Counted from the first letter of the stretch, positions 52,514 through 60,232 are shown. The stretch is DNA of 64,000 bases from Olsenella_K absiana (GCF_036408855.1 NZ_JAZGJQ010000001.1:310001-374000), one strand, 5' to 3'. A program made the numbers and translations. The notes: generated from the sequence alone by a model not told the origin.

Positions 52514-52809
52514 ACCCACTCGGCGTCCGCGCCATCTCTCGTCCGCCCGCGCGAAACCCACCAGCTTACCAGAGCGCGTCCACTTGTCTAGACATGCTTC
52601 TCCATACGGTGTCCTTTGATGTGGGCCCAGCCATCCTAGGTGCGCAAACCGCAACCTTGGGGTCGCTGGGCCTTGTCACAAACGCTGTTTAGAATCTGTC
52701 GTATACTGCGTGAGTGGTGAATTTGTAGAGATAACGTGTTTCGGTTATGGAGCCTCTACGGTTCACAAGTTTCTGTCGGACGCAGAAGGTTAGCAAAGGA
52801 GGAAGTTGG
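52514..52809 (+). promoter_or_regulatory. Promoter and leader of the mannose PTS operon
   Basis: An AT-richer region of 296 bp. TTGTCA (52673-52678), TAGAAT (52690-52695) and TATACT (52702-52707) are promoter elements with non-ideal spacing. The leader contains a hairpin GTAGAG-ATAAC / GTTAT-ggagc-CTCTAC (52725-52759). AGCCTCTACGGT (52751-52762) is repeated after manZ. No gene is seen; the in-frame ATG 52747 falls inside the hairpin. Confidence 0.55.
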
Positions 52810-53796
52810 ATGGTCAGCATAGTTCTCGCCAGCCACGGCAGGTTCGCCGAGGGCATCAAGGAGTCGGGAAGCATGATCTTCGGTCCGCAGGAAGACGTGG
52901 CGGCCGTGGTCCTGACGCCTGACATGGGCCCCGACGACATGCACCAGAAGCTGCTTGACGCGATCTCCACCTTCTCGGACCAGGAGCACGTGCTGTTCCT
53001 GGTGGACCTGTGGGGAGGCACCCCCTTCAACCAGGTCTCCCGCCTCATCACGGAGGAGGGCCACAAGGACTGGGTCGCGATAACCGGCCTCAACCTGCCG
53101 ATGCTCGTCTCGGCCTACGGGTCTCGCATGGGCGCCGACACTGCCGTCGCCGTCATGCAGGAGATCTTCGCCGACTCCAGGGGCGGCATCAAGGTCAAGC
53201 CCGAGGAGCTCGAGCCCGCGGAGGCCGCCACCGTGGCCGCCCCCGCGCCGGTCGCCGCGTCCGGCGCCGCCATCCCCGAGGGGACCGTCCTGGGCGACGG
53301 GCACATCAAGTACGCCTACGTCCGCATCGACACCCGCCTGCTCCATGGCCAGGTGGCGACCGCGTGGACCAAGCAGGTGCAGCCCGACCGCATCCTCGTC
53401 GTCTCCGACGGCGTCGCCCACGACGAGCTCCGCAAGAACATGATCATCCAAGCCGCGCCTCCCGGAGTCCACGTACACGTCATCCCCATCAGCAAGCTGG
53501 TCCAGGTCGACAAGGACCCCAGGTTCGGCGCAACCAAGGCGATGATCCTCTTCGAGAACCCGCAGGACCTCCTGCGCGCGGAGGAGGGCGGCGTCAAGTT
53601 TCCGGAGGTCTGCATCGGCTCCATGGCCGCCTCCCAGGGCAAGACCGTCATCAACCAGGCGATCGCCTGCGACGCCGACGACGTCAGGACGCTCAAGGCG
53701 ATCCGCGACAACGGGACCCACTTCTACGTCCAGAAGGTGCCGTCCGACCACGTCGACGACATCTGGGCGCTTCTGAAGGCTAAGAACATGGCCTAA
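52810..53796 (+). CDS. manX: Mannose-family PTS EIIAB component, 328 aa
   Basis: Cytoplasmic phosphoryl-transfer subunit. EIIA part (1-~130): phospho-accepting His9 in VSIVLASHGRFAEG, FLVDLWGGTPFN. Ala/Pro linker ~145-160. EIIB part: His179 in VRIDTRLLHGQVATAW, ILVVSDGVAHDELRKNM. It relays phosphate from HPr to the sugar imported by EIIC/EIID. Start ATG 52810 has AAAGGAGG upstream. First gene of manXYZ-DUF956. Confidence 0.95.
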   Translation: MVSIVLASHGRFAEGIKESGSMIFGPQEDVAAVVLTPDMGPDDMHQKLLDAISTFSDQEHVLFLVDLWGGTPFNQVSRLITEEGHKDWVAITGLNLPMLVSAYGSRMGADTAVAVMQEIFADSRGGIKVKPEELEPAEAATVAAPAPVAASGAAIPEGTVLGDGHIKYAYVRIDTRLLHGQVATAWTKQVQPDRILVVSDGVAHDELRKNMIIQAAPPGVHVHVIPISKLVQVDKDPRFGATKAMILFENPQDLLRAEEGGVKFPEVCIGSMAASQGKTVINQAIACDADDVRTLKAIRDNGTHFYVQKVPSDHVDDIWALLKAKNMA

Positions 53797-53825
53797 GGGC
53801 CAAGGAGAAAGAAGGAGGGAAACTC

Positions 53826-54638
53826 ATGTCGCCAATCACCATCCTGCTCGTCTTCATCGTGTCGTTCCTGGCCGGCATGGAGGGCATCCTCGACGAATGG
53901 GAGTTCCACCAGCCGCTGGTGGCCTGCACGCTCATCGGCATCGTGACGGGCCACCCGACCGAGGGCATCATGCTCGGCGGCTCCCTGCAGATGATCGCCC
54001 TCGGCTGGGCCAACATCGGCGCGGCCGTCGCGCCCGACGCGGCCCTCGCCTCCGTCGCGTCCGCCATCCTCATGGCCCTCGCGCTCAACGGCAACCAGGA
54101 CCCCACCAACGCGATCAGCACCTCGATCGCCCTGGCCATCCCGCTGTCCGTCGCCGGCCTCTTCCTCACGATGCTCTGCCGCACCATCGCCATCCCGATG
54201 GTCCACGCCATGGACGCCGCGGCCGAGCGCGCCGACTTCCGTGCCATCGAGGTCTGGCAGGTCCTCGCCATCTGCCTGCAGGGCATCCGCATCGCCATCC
54301 CCGCGACCGCGCTGTGCTTCATCCCCGTCGACGCCGTGACCGCGGTCCTGAGCGCCATGCCCGCTTGGCTGTCCGGCGGCATGCAGGTCGGCGGCGGCAT
54401 GGTCGCTGCGGTCGGCTACGCCATGGTCATCAACATGATGGCCACCAAGGAGACCTGGCCGTTCTTCGCGCTCGGCTTCGTCCTCGCCGCCCTGTCCGGC
54501 CTCACGCTCATCGCCCTCGGCGTCATCGGCCTCTCCCTGGCCCTCATCTACCTCGGCCTCAAGGAGCTCGCCACGCAGAACGGCGGTGCCGCGGGCAGCG
54601 GCGACCCGCTCGGTGACATCCTGGACGACTACGAGTAG
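53826..54638 (+). CDS. manY: Mannose-family PTS EIIC component, 270 aa
   Basis: Integral membrane permease subunit with about seven to eight hydrophobic segments. Seen: FLAGMEGILDEWEFHQPLVACTLIGIVTGHP and MLGGSLQMIALGWANIGAA, typical of mannose EIIC. It forms the sugar channel with EIID. GGAGGG precedes ATG 53826, 29 bp after manX. Confidence 0.95.
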   Translation: MSPITILLVFIVSFLAGMEGILDEWEFHQPLVACTLIGIVTGHPTEGIMLGGSLQMIALGWANIGAAVAPDAALASVASAILMALALNGNQDPTNAISTSIALAIPLSVAGLFLTMLCRTIAIPMVHAMDAAAERADFRAIEVWQVLAICLQGIRIAIPATALCFIPVDAVTAVLSAMPAWLSGGMQVGGGMVAAVGYAMVINMMATKETWPFFALGFVLAALSGLTLIALGVIGLSLALIYLGLKELATQNGGAAGSGDPLGDILDDYE

Positions 54639-54655
54639 GAAGGGGAGTGAGCACG

Positions 54656-55609
54656 ATGGCAGAAGAGACTTCCGACAAGACCACCGAGAAGGACCCCAAG
54701 AGGATCACCCTCTCCAAGGGCGACCGCAGGGCCGTGTGCCTGCGCCACCAGTACCTGCAGGGCTCGTGGAACTACGAGCGCATGCAGAACGGCGGCTGGT
54801 GCTACGCCATGATCCCCGCGATCAAGAAGCTCTACAGCACCAAGGAGGACCGCGCAGCCGCCCTCAAGCGCCACCTCGAGTTCTACAACACGCACCCCTA
54901 CGTCTCCGCGCCGGTCATCGGCGTCACCCTGGCCCTCGAGGAGGAGCGCGCCAACGGCGAGCCGATTGACGACGCGGCCATCCAGGGCGTCAAGGTCGGC
55001 ATGATGGGCCCGCTCGCCGGCGTCGGCGACCCGGTCTTCTGGTTCACCATCCGACCCATCCTGGGCGCTCTCGGTGCGTCGCTCGCGCTCGCCGGCAGCA
55101 TCGTCGGCCCGCTGCTGTTCTTCATCGCCTGGAACATCATCCGCATCGCCTTCCTGTGGTACACGCAGGAGTTCGGCTACCGCGTCGGCACCGAGATCAC
55201 CAAGGACCTCTCCGGCGGCATGCTCGGCAGGATCACGGAGGGCGCCTCCATCCTCGGCATGTTCATCATCGGCGCGCTGGTAGAGCGGTGGGTGTCCATC
55301 TCCTTCACGCCGATCGTCTCCACGGTCAAGCAGTCCGAGGGCGCCTTCATCGACTGGTCCAAGATCACCGGCGACGCTGCGGGCATCAAGAGCGCGCTCA
55401 CGCAGTACTCCAGCCTCGGCGTCAACGGCCTGGACGAGTACAAGGTGACCACGCTCCAGCAGAACCTCGACTCCCTGATCCCCGGCCTGGCGGCGCTCGG
55501 TCTCACGCTCCTGTGCTGCCACCTCCTGAAGAAGAAGGTCTCGCCGATCGCCATCATCCTCGCCCTGTTCGGCGTGGGCATCATCGGCCGCTTCTTCAAG
55601 TTCATGTAG
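54656..55609 (+). CDS. manZ: Mannose-family PTS EIID component, 317 aa
   Basis: EIID signature: LRHQYLQGSWNYERMQNGGWCYAMIPAI, FYNTHPYVSAPVIGVTLALEE, KVGMMGPLAGVGDPVFWFTIRPI, and ITEGASILGMFIIGALV. Mostly cytoplasmic N-half with C-terminal helices. ATG 54656 preferred; GTG 54647 is an alternative. A long inverted repeat follows the stop. Confidence 0.95.
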   Translation: MAEETSDKTTEKDPKRITLSKGDRRAVCLRHQYLQGSWNYERMQNGGWCYAMIPAIKKLYSTKEDRAAALKRHLEFYNTHPYVSAPVIGVTLALEEERANGEPIDDAAIQGVKVGMMGPLAGVGDPVFWFTIRPILGALGASLALAGSIVGPLLFFIAWNIIRIAFLWYTQEFGYRVGTEITKDLSGGMLGRITEGASILGMFIIGALVERWVSISFTPIVSTVKQSEGAFIDWSKITGDAAGIKSALTQYSSLGVNGLDEYKVTTLQQNLDSLIPGLAALGLTLLCCHLLKKKVSPIAIILALFGVGIIGRFFKFM

Positions 55610-55651
55610 CGCATCTACCTCAGGCGCGCCCGGCCCCGGGGCTGGACGCTG

Positions 55652-55706
55652 GGGGCCGCACCTAGTAGCCTCTACGGTGCCTCGCACCGGGGCCGGGTGC
55701 GGCCCC
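55652..55706 (+). terminator. Long stem-loop between manZ and the DUF956 gene
   Basis: GGGGCCGCACC (55652-55662) and GGTGCGGCCCC (55696-55706) are perfect 11-bp arms with a 33-nt loop that carries AGCCTCTACGGT. Followed by TTCGGCTTT. It may be a partial terminator lowering DUF956 expression. Confidence 0.6.
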
Positions 55707-55735
55707 TTCGGCTTTAAGACAAGGAGGCGGGCCAG

Positions 55736-56113
55736 ATGGCACAATCACAGAACACCAAGGTCGAGCTCACGATCAAGGCGACCTCCTTCCAGGGGCTCAC
55801 GACGTACGGCGACCTGCTGGTCGGGGACCGGGCCGTCGAGTTCTACAACGAGCGCAACCCAGAGGACTACATCCAGATCCCCTGGGACGAGGTCGACTAC
55901 GTCGCGGCGTCGGTGATGTTCGGCGGCAGGCTCATCTCGCGCTTCGCCATCTTCACCAGGAGCAACGGGCACTTCTCCTTCTCCACCAGGGACAACAAGC
56001 GCACCCTGCGCTCCTTCAGGGGCCACGTCCCCGAGGACAGGCTCCAGAGGTCGCCCACCTTCCTGCAGGTCATGGGGCTCGGCATCAAGCGGCTGTTCCT
56101 CGGCGGCTACTAG
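55736..56113 (+). CDS. manO: DUF956 protein of the mannose PTS operon (ManO-type), 125 aa
   Basis: Matches the DUF956 family usually found last in manXYZ operons: TSFQGLTTYGDLLVGDRAVEFYNERNP, IPWDEVDYVAASVMFGGRLISRFAI, FSFSTRDNKRTLRSF. Other members modulate PTS activity or signalling, mechanism unclear. AAGGAGGCGGG precedes ATG 55736. Separated from manZ by a stem-loop, so probably lower expression. Confidence 0.85.
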   Translation: MAQSQNTKVELTIKATSFQGLTTYGDLLVGDRAVEFYNERNPEDYIQIPWDEVDYVAASVMFGGRLISRFAIFTRSNGHFSFSTRDNKRTLRSFRGHVPEDRLQRSPTFLQVMGLGIKRLFLGGY

Positions 56114-56220
56114 GCGCCAAGGGCCGCTGGCGCCCGGCTCCCGGCCGCCGCGAGCTGGGCCTCGCTGCTGTTGGCTCTGTGAATCGCGGCGGCTGGCGGC
56201 GCGATGGTCGGCGCGGGGGC

Positions 56221-56261
56221 TATAATGCGCACCGCACATGACTGTCGCCCGCATGCGGGCG
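56221..56261 (+). promoter_or_regulatory. efp promoter -10 and leader palindrome
   Basis: Perfect TATAAT at 56221-56226. The 16-bp perfect palindrome CGCCCGCATGCGGGCG follows at 56246-56261, 20 bp before the TTG start. It may be an operator or a leader hairpin. Confidence 0.5.
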
Positions 56262-56281
56262 TTCGAGAAAGCGAGAGTCCA

Positions 56282-56845
56282 TTGGCTACCATCAGCACTG
56301 CAGACTTCAAGAACGGCATGGGTCTCAAGATCAAGGACAAGATCTACACGATCGTCGAGTTCCAGCACGTCAAGCCCGGCAAGGGCGGCGCCTTCGTCCG
56401 CTACAAGATCCGCGACCTCAAGAGCGGCCGCGTCATCGACCAGACCTGCAACGCGGGCACCAAGTTCGAGAACGTGCAGCTCATCACCCGTGAGATGCAG
56501 TACCTCTACAACGACGGCGCCGCGTACTACTTCATGGACCCCGAGACCTTCGAGCAGATCCCCGTCGACACCAGCTTCATCGGCGACAACGCGGTCTGGT
56601 TCAAGGAGAACGACACCTGCCAGCTGCTCTACGCCGACACCGACCTGATCGGCGTCCAGCCGCCCATGTTCATCGAGGCCGAGATCACCGAGACCGACCC
56701 CGGCTTCAAGGGAGACACCGTCCAGGGCGGCACCAAGCCCGCGACGATCGAGACCGGCGCCCTCGTCCAGGTCCCGATGTACCTCAACCAGGGCGAGGTC
56801 ATCAAGGTCGACACCCGCACCGGCAAGTTCGTCTCCCGCGTGTAG
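56282..56845 (+). CDS. efp: Elongation factor P, 187 aa
   Basis: Relieves ribosome stalling at polyproline. KOW-like domain I: ATISTADFKNGMGLKIKDKIYTIVEFQHVKPGKGGAFVRYK, with the Lys of PGKGGAF available for modification. Domains II-III follow, ending QGEVIKVDTRTGKFVSRV. The start is TTG at 56282 with no strong ribosome-binding site, giving the family length exactly; the ATGs further upstream precede or overlap the promoter. Followed by a strong Rho-independent terminator. Confidence 0.96.
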   Translation: MATISTADFKNGMGLKIKDKIYTIVEFQHVKPGKGGAFVRYKIRDLKSGRVIDQTCNAGTKFENVQLITREMQYLYNDGAAYYFMDPETFEQIPVDTSFIGDNAVWFKENDTCQLLYADTDLIGVQPPMFIEAEITETDPGFKGDTVQGGTKPATIETGALVQVPMYLNQGEVIKVDTRTGKFVSRV

Positions 56846-56866
56846 CGACAGCCCAGAGAGAGCCAT

Positions 56867-56903
56867 GCCGCGCCGCAGAGACCTGCGGTGCGGCTTTTCT
56901 TTT
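56867..56903 (+). terminator. Rho-independent terminator of efp
   Basis: GCCGCGCCGCAG-agac-CTGCGGTGCGGC (12-bp stem with one G-U) followed immediately by TTTTCTTTTC. The clearest intrinsic terminator in the window. Confidence 0.9.
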
Positions 56904-56962
56904 CTCGTGCCGCGCGTCGTCCCGCACGCGCGCCCGGACGGGTCGCGCGTGCGGGGAACGTC

Positions 56963-56968
56963 TATACT
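56963..56968 (+). promoter_or_regulatory. -10 element TATACT before the Asp23/nusB operon
   Basis: TATACT 58 bp before the Asp23 ATG, downstream of the efp terminator. -35 unclear. Likely promoter of Asp23-nusB-xseB-tlyA. Confidence 0.5.
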
Positions 56969-57026
56969 TGACGGAGTGTACGGACGGACCTTACCAAGCC
57001 TCTCGTCGTTCGCGAAAGGAAGTTCC

Positions 57027-57389
57027 ATGGATTCGAACGAGATCGTCATCTCCGGCATCGGTGTCTCGAAGGGCGTCGTGTCCACCATCGTCTCCCTCGC
57101 CGCGAGCAAGGTCGAGGGCGTCGCCAGCGTCGGCGGCAACGACATCGCCTCCAACCTCATCTCCGTCTTCACGCAGAAGCGCACCGCCCCCGAGGGCGCG
57201 GTCGAGTGCGTCGTGGCCGACGGCAGGCTCGAGGTCACCATCCACGTCTCCGTCTTCTACGGCTATCCCTTCACGCAGCTAGCGGACGAGGTGCGCTCCG
57301 CCGTCGCCTCCGCCGTCGAGGAGCAGGTCGGCGTCGAGGTCGGCGCCGTCAACGTCTGCATCGACAGCCTCGTCTTCCCCAAGGAGTAG
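57027..57389 (+). CDS. Asp23/Gls24 family protein, 120 aa
   Basis: Envelope-stress family: ISGIGVSKGVVSTIVSLAASKVEGVASVGG, LEVTIHVSVFYGYPFTQLADEVRSAVASAVEEQVGVEVGAVNVCIDSLVF. Members sit at the membrane or with cell-wall stress functions; the copy between efp and nusB is typical. AAAGGA precedes ATG 57027. nusB begins 7 bp after its stop. Confidence 0.92.
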   Translation: MDSNEIVISGIGVSKGVVSTIVSLAASKVEGVASVGGNDIASNLISVFTQKRTAPEGAVECVVADGRLEVTIHVSVFYGYPFTQLADEVRSAVASAVEEQVGVEVGAVNVCIDSLVFPKE

Positions 57390-57396
57390 TTCCAGA

Positions 57397-58077
57397 GTGG
57401 CTAACAAGAGATTCGGCGGGCGCACGCTCGCACGCAGCCAGGCGCTGCAGGTCCTGTTCCAGGCCGAGGCGACCGGCAAGACGGTCGACGAGGTGCTCTC
57501 GGGCGAGTACGCCATCACCGACGGCCCGCTCGACCCCTTCGGCGAGGCGGACGCGCGCGGCGCGGGGGAGATGCTGCCCGTGCTCGACGTCATCATCTCG
57601 CAGGCGTCGACGCACTGGACCGTCCCGCGCATGCCCGCGGTCGACCGCAACATCCTGCGCCTCGCCACCTACGAGATGCTCGAGGTGGACGAGGTCGCCG
57701 TCCCCATCACGATCGACGAGTTCGTCGAGCTCTCCAAGGCCTACGGCACCGACGAGTCCTCGCGCTTCGTGAACGGCGTGCTCGGGCGCATTGCCGACCG
57801 CATCGAGGCGGGCGAGGACGTCGTGGGCGACGCGACGAGGGAGCGCGAGCGCCTCGACGAGGAGGAGCGCCGGCGCCGCGAGGAGGCCGAGCGCGCCGCG
57901 GCGGAGCGTGCGGCGGCCGAGGAGGCCGAGCGCGCTGCCGAGGCGGAGGGTGCCGGCGTCGAGGGCGGGCAGGGTTCGCCCGCCGCGCCCGAGGGGGCGC
58001 GCCCGCAGGCCGGCGACGACGGCTTCGAGGTCTTTCGTCCCGCGTCCTTCGACGAGGGCGAAGGGTCCTGGGAGTAG
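57397..58077 (+). CDS. nusB: Transcription antitermination factor NusB with a C-terminal extension, 226 aa
   Basis: All-helical RNA-binding fold: RTLARSQALQVLFQAEATG, MPAVDRNILRLATYEMLEVDEVAVPITIDEFVELSKAYGTDESSRFVNGVLGRIAD. It acts in rRNA antitermination. Residues ~150-226 are a Glu/Arg/Ala helix then a Gly/Pro tail not found in typical NusB (~140 aa). GTG start at 57397, ~10 bp after AAGGAG. Confidence 0.93.
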   Translation: MANKRFGGRTLARSQALQVLFQAEATGKTVDEVLSGEYAITDGPLDPFGEADARGAGEMLPVLDVIISQASTHWTVPRMPAVDRNILRLATYEMLEVDEVAVPITIDEFVELSKAYGTDESSRFVNGVLGRIADRIEAGEDVVGDATRERERLDEEERRRREEAERAAAERAAAEEAERAAEAEGAGVEGGQGSPAAPEGARPQAGDDGFEVFRPASFDEGEGSWE

Positions 58078-58079
58078 CG

Positions 58080-58412
58080 ATGGCCAAGTTCGACGCCTCC
58101 GCCTACGACTCCTTCGACGAGATCACCTCGCGCCTCGAGAGGATCGTAGCCGAGGTCAGGGACAAGGACGTCTCGCTCGAGCAGTCGCTTGACCTCCTCG
58201 ACGAGGCCATAGGCCTGGGCTCGCGCGCGGTCGAGCTCGTGGACGTCAGCGAGCTGAGCGACCGCGAGGTCGCCGCCTCCGCCCCCGGGGCCGCCGCGGA
58301 TGCCGGCACGCCCGCTCGCGAGGGGGAGTCCGAGAAGGACGGCGCAGCCGCCGCCGCGACCGGGCGAGCCGCCCAGGAGGGGGACGCTCCGGATGGGCAC
58401 GCGGGGGCGTAG
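58080..58412 (+). CDS. xseB: Exodeoxyribonuclease VII small subunit, 110 aa
   Basis: Residues 1-~62 match XseB: SFDEITSRLERIVAEVRDKDVSLEQSLDLLDEAIGLGSRAVELV. The rest is an Ala/Gly-rich acidic tail. XseB needs XseA for exonuclease VII; no xseA is in the window, though it usually lies next to xseB. ATG 58080 is 2 bp after nusB; its 3' end overlaps tlyA by 20 bp. Confidence 0.85.
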   Translation: MAKFDASAYDSFDEITSRLERIVAEVRDKDVSLEQSLDLLDEAIGLGSRAVELVDVSELSDREVAASAPGAAADAGTPAREGESEKDGAAAAATGRAAQEGDAPDGHAGA

Positions 58413-59259
58413 CTCCTTGCGCGGCGTCGCCGGCAAGGGGCGTCGCCGCCTCGACGAGGAGCTCGTCGCCCAGGGGTACTTCGCCACGACCGACGAGGCG
58501 CTGCGCGCGGTCCTCGCGGGCGAGGTCTCCTCGCAGGGGCGCCGGCTCACCTCGGCGGGCGAGCGCGTGAGGCGCGGCGTCGAGCTCCACGTCCGGGGGG
58601 CGAAGGGCTTCGTGAGCCGCGGCGGTCTCAAGCTCGAGCGAGGCCTTGCGGCCTTCGACGTCGACCCGACGGGCCTCGCCTGCCTGGACGTCGGCTGCTC
58701 GACGGGTGGCTTCACCGACTGCCTGCTGCGTCACGGCGCGGCGAGCGTCCTTTCGGTCGACGTGGGCTACGCCCAGTTCGACTGGGGCCTCAGGCAGGAC
58801 GGGCGCGTGACCCTCCTCGAGCGGACCAACATCGTGGACGTGCCGACCCCCGAGCGAGAGGGCACGATCGACCTGGCCGTCTGCGACGTCTCCTTCACGT
58901 CCGTGCTCGCGGTGCTGGGGTCGGTGCTGAGGCTCCTCGCTCCCGGGGGCGCCTTCCTCACCCTGGTGAAGCCGCAGTTCGAGGCCGCGCGGGAAGACGT
59001 CGGAGCCGGCGGCGTCGTCCGCGACCCCGCCGTCCGCCTCGCCGCGCTCGAGCGGGTCGCCTCGGCCTTCGCGGAGGCGGGGCTCTCCGTCCGGGGGGCC
59101 TGTCCTTCTCCTATCACGGGGCACAAGGGAAACGTCGAGTACCTCCTGCTGGGCGTCCGCGCGCCTGCCGCCGCCTCGCGAGGCCTCGGGGCCGAGGAGC
59201 TCGCGCGCGTGGTGGGGGAGGGCGCCGTCGTGCGCGCGGACGGCCGCGAGCCGCGCTAG
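58393..59259 (+). CDS. tlyA: TlyA-family 23S/16S rRNA 2'-O-methyltransferase, 288 aa
   Basis: N-terminal S4 RNA-binding domain (RRLDEELVAQGYFATTDEALRAVLAGEV), followed by the FtsJ-like methyltransferase: FVSRGGLKLERGL, SAM motif CLDVGCSTGGFTDCLL, VDVGYAQFDWGLR, VCDVSFTS, TLVKPQFEA. Methylates rRNA 2'-OH; also called hemolysin A historically. Start ATG 58393 (AGGAGGGGG upstream) removes an unlikely Pro/Arg N-tail. No terminator is visible before nadK. Confidence 0.92.
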   Translation: MGTRGRSSLRGVAGKGRRRLDEELVAQGYFATTDEALRAVLAGEVSSQGRRLTSAGERVRRGVELHVRGAKGFVSRGGLKLERGLAAFDVDPTGLACLDVGCSTGGFTDCLLRHGAASVLSVDVGYAQFDWGLRQDGRVTLLERTNIVDVPTPEREGTIDLAVCDVSFTSVLAVLGSVLRLLAPGGAFLTLVKPQFEAAREDVGAGGVVRDPAVRLAALERVASAFAEAGLSVRGACPSPITGHKGNVEYLLLGVRAPAAASRGLGAEELARVVGEGAVVRADGREPR

Positions 59260-59299
59260 GCGGCCGTCCGCGGGCGTCGCGCGGCAGTTCGGGGAATTG

Positions 59300-59313
59300 C
59301 GAACGCCAGTTCG
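59300..59313 (+). promoter_or_regulatory. LexA (SOS) box at the nadK-recN promoter
   Basis: CGAACGCCAGTTCG is a perfect match to CGAAC-N4-GTTCG. It directly abuts the -35 (TGACTC 59314-59319). An extra half-site copy CAGTTCG lies at 59285-59291, 22 bp upstream of the same sequence in the box. Confidence 0.8.
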
Positions 59314-59342
59314 TGACTCGCCGGGGGGAGCCGTGCTAGACT
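59314..59342 (+). promoter_or_regulatory. Promoter of nadK-recN
   Basis: TGACTC (59314-59319), 17-bp spacer, TAGACT (59337-59342). Transcription would start near 59349, 26 bp before the chosen nadK start. This excludes an upstream TTG start at 59297. Confidence 0.6.
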
Positions 59343-59374
59343 CTATCCCCGATGTCGCACGCGAGGGGGAGTTG

Positions 59375-60232
59375 GTGTCCGTGAAGGTTCTCTTGGTTCC
59401 AAACTACACCCGTCCGGACGCCCTGGAGGACGCCAAGCGCCTCGCGCGGTGGCTGGGGGACCAGGGCGTGGAGGCGGACACGCTGCCCGACAAGCGCCTC
59501 GAGCAGATGGACGACTACGACCCGGCCGGCCTCGACCTGGTGGTCTCCCTCGGCGGGGACGGCACGCTGCTGCGCGCCGCCAACGTCGTCGGCTACACGG
59601 AGGTGCCGATCGTGGGGGTCTCCTACGGGCACCTCGGCTTCCTCACGAGCGCGGAGCCCGTCGATCTGTACGCGGTCGTGGAGAGCGCCCTCGCGGGCAG
59701 GATGCACGTCTCGCATCGCTCCACGCTCGACATCGAGGCCACCTTCCTCACGCCGGAGGGCAGCTGCGTCACCCGCCACGCGTTCGCCCTGAACGAGATG
59801 TCCATCTCGCGTGGCGGCCGCGGGGACATCATCGAGTTCGACGTCTGGGTGACGGGCAACCACATCGACAAGCTGCGCGGGGACGGCTTCGTGGTCTCCA
59901 CGGCCACCGGCTCGACCGGCTACGCCCTCGCCGCGGGCGGGCCCATCGTGACGCCGGAGTTCTCCGGCATGGTCTGCGTTCCCGTGGCGCCGCACACGAT
60001 CATGGCGCGCGCCTTCCTGACCTCGCCCGCGGACGTGGTGGAGGTCTCCATGAGCCCGGAGCGCCCGGCGGAGCGCTGCATATTCGCGGACGGCCAGCCC
60101 GTGGGGGAGGGGGATACGCTCCTCCACGCCAGCTGCCGGCGCGGGCCGGGCGACGTCTTGATGCTCGACAAGAGCGCGCGGAGCTTCTACGCCTCCGTCT
60201 CGCGCGTCTTCTACGGCGAGGCGGGCAAGTGA
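59375..60232 (+). CDS. nadK: NAD kinase, 285 aa
   Basis: Phosphorylates NAD to NADP. Seen: LVVSLGGDGTLLRAA (GGDG), VGVSYGHLGFLT, ALNEMSISRG (NE motif) and GDGFVVSTATGSTGYALAAGGPIV. Start chosen at GTG 59375 behind GAGGGGGAG; GTG 59381 is also possible. Its stop overlaps recN's ATG by one base. SOS control through the LexA box would raise NADPH supply together with repair; the pair nadK-recN is common in Gram-positives. Confidence 0.93.
   Translation: MSVKVLLVPNYTRPDALEDAKRLARWLGDQGVEADTLPDKRLEQMDDYDPAGLDLVVSLGGDGTLLRAANVVGYTEVPIVGVSYGHLGFLTSAEPVDLYAVVESALAGRMHVSHRSTLDIEATFLTPEGSCVTRHAFALNEMSISRGGRGDIIEFDVWVTGNHIDKLRGDGFVVSTATGSTGYALAAGGPIVTPEFSGMVCVPVAPHTIMARAFLTSPADVVEVSMSPERPAERCIFADGQPVGEGDTLLHASCRRGPGDVLMLDKSARSFYASVSRVFYGEAGK

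Noticed and set aside
52747..52809. Earlier in-frame ATG for manX
   Set aside because: Falls in the leader hairpin; EIIA homology begins at ATG 52810 with an excellent ribosome-binding site.
57007..57020. GTTCGCGAA-like sequence before the Asp23 gene
   Set aside because: Spacing and half-site order do not fit a LexA box.
59297..59374. Earlier in-frame TTG start for nadK
   Set aside because: It would overlap the LexA box and promoter; conserved sequence begins after GTG 59375.
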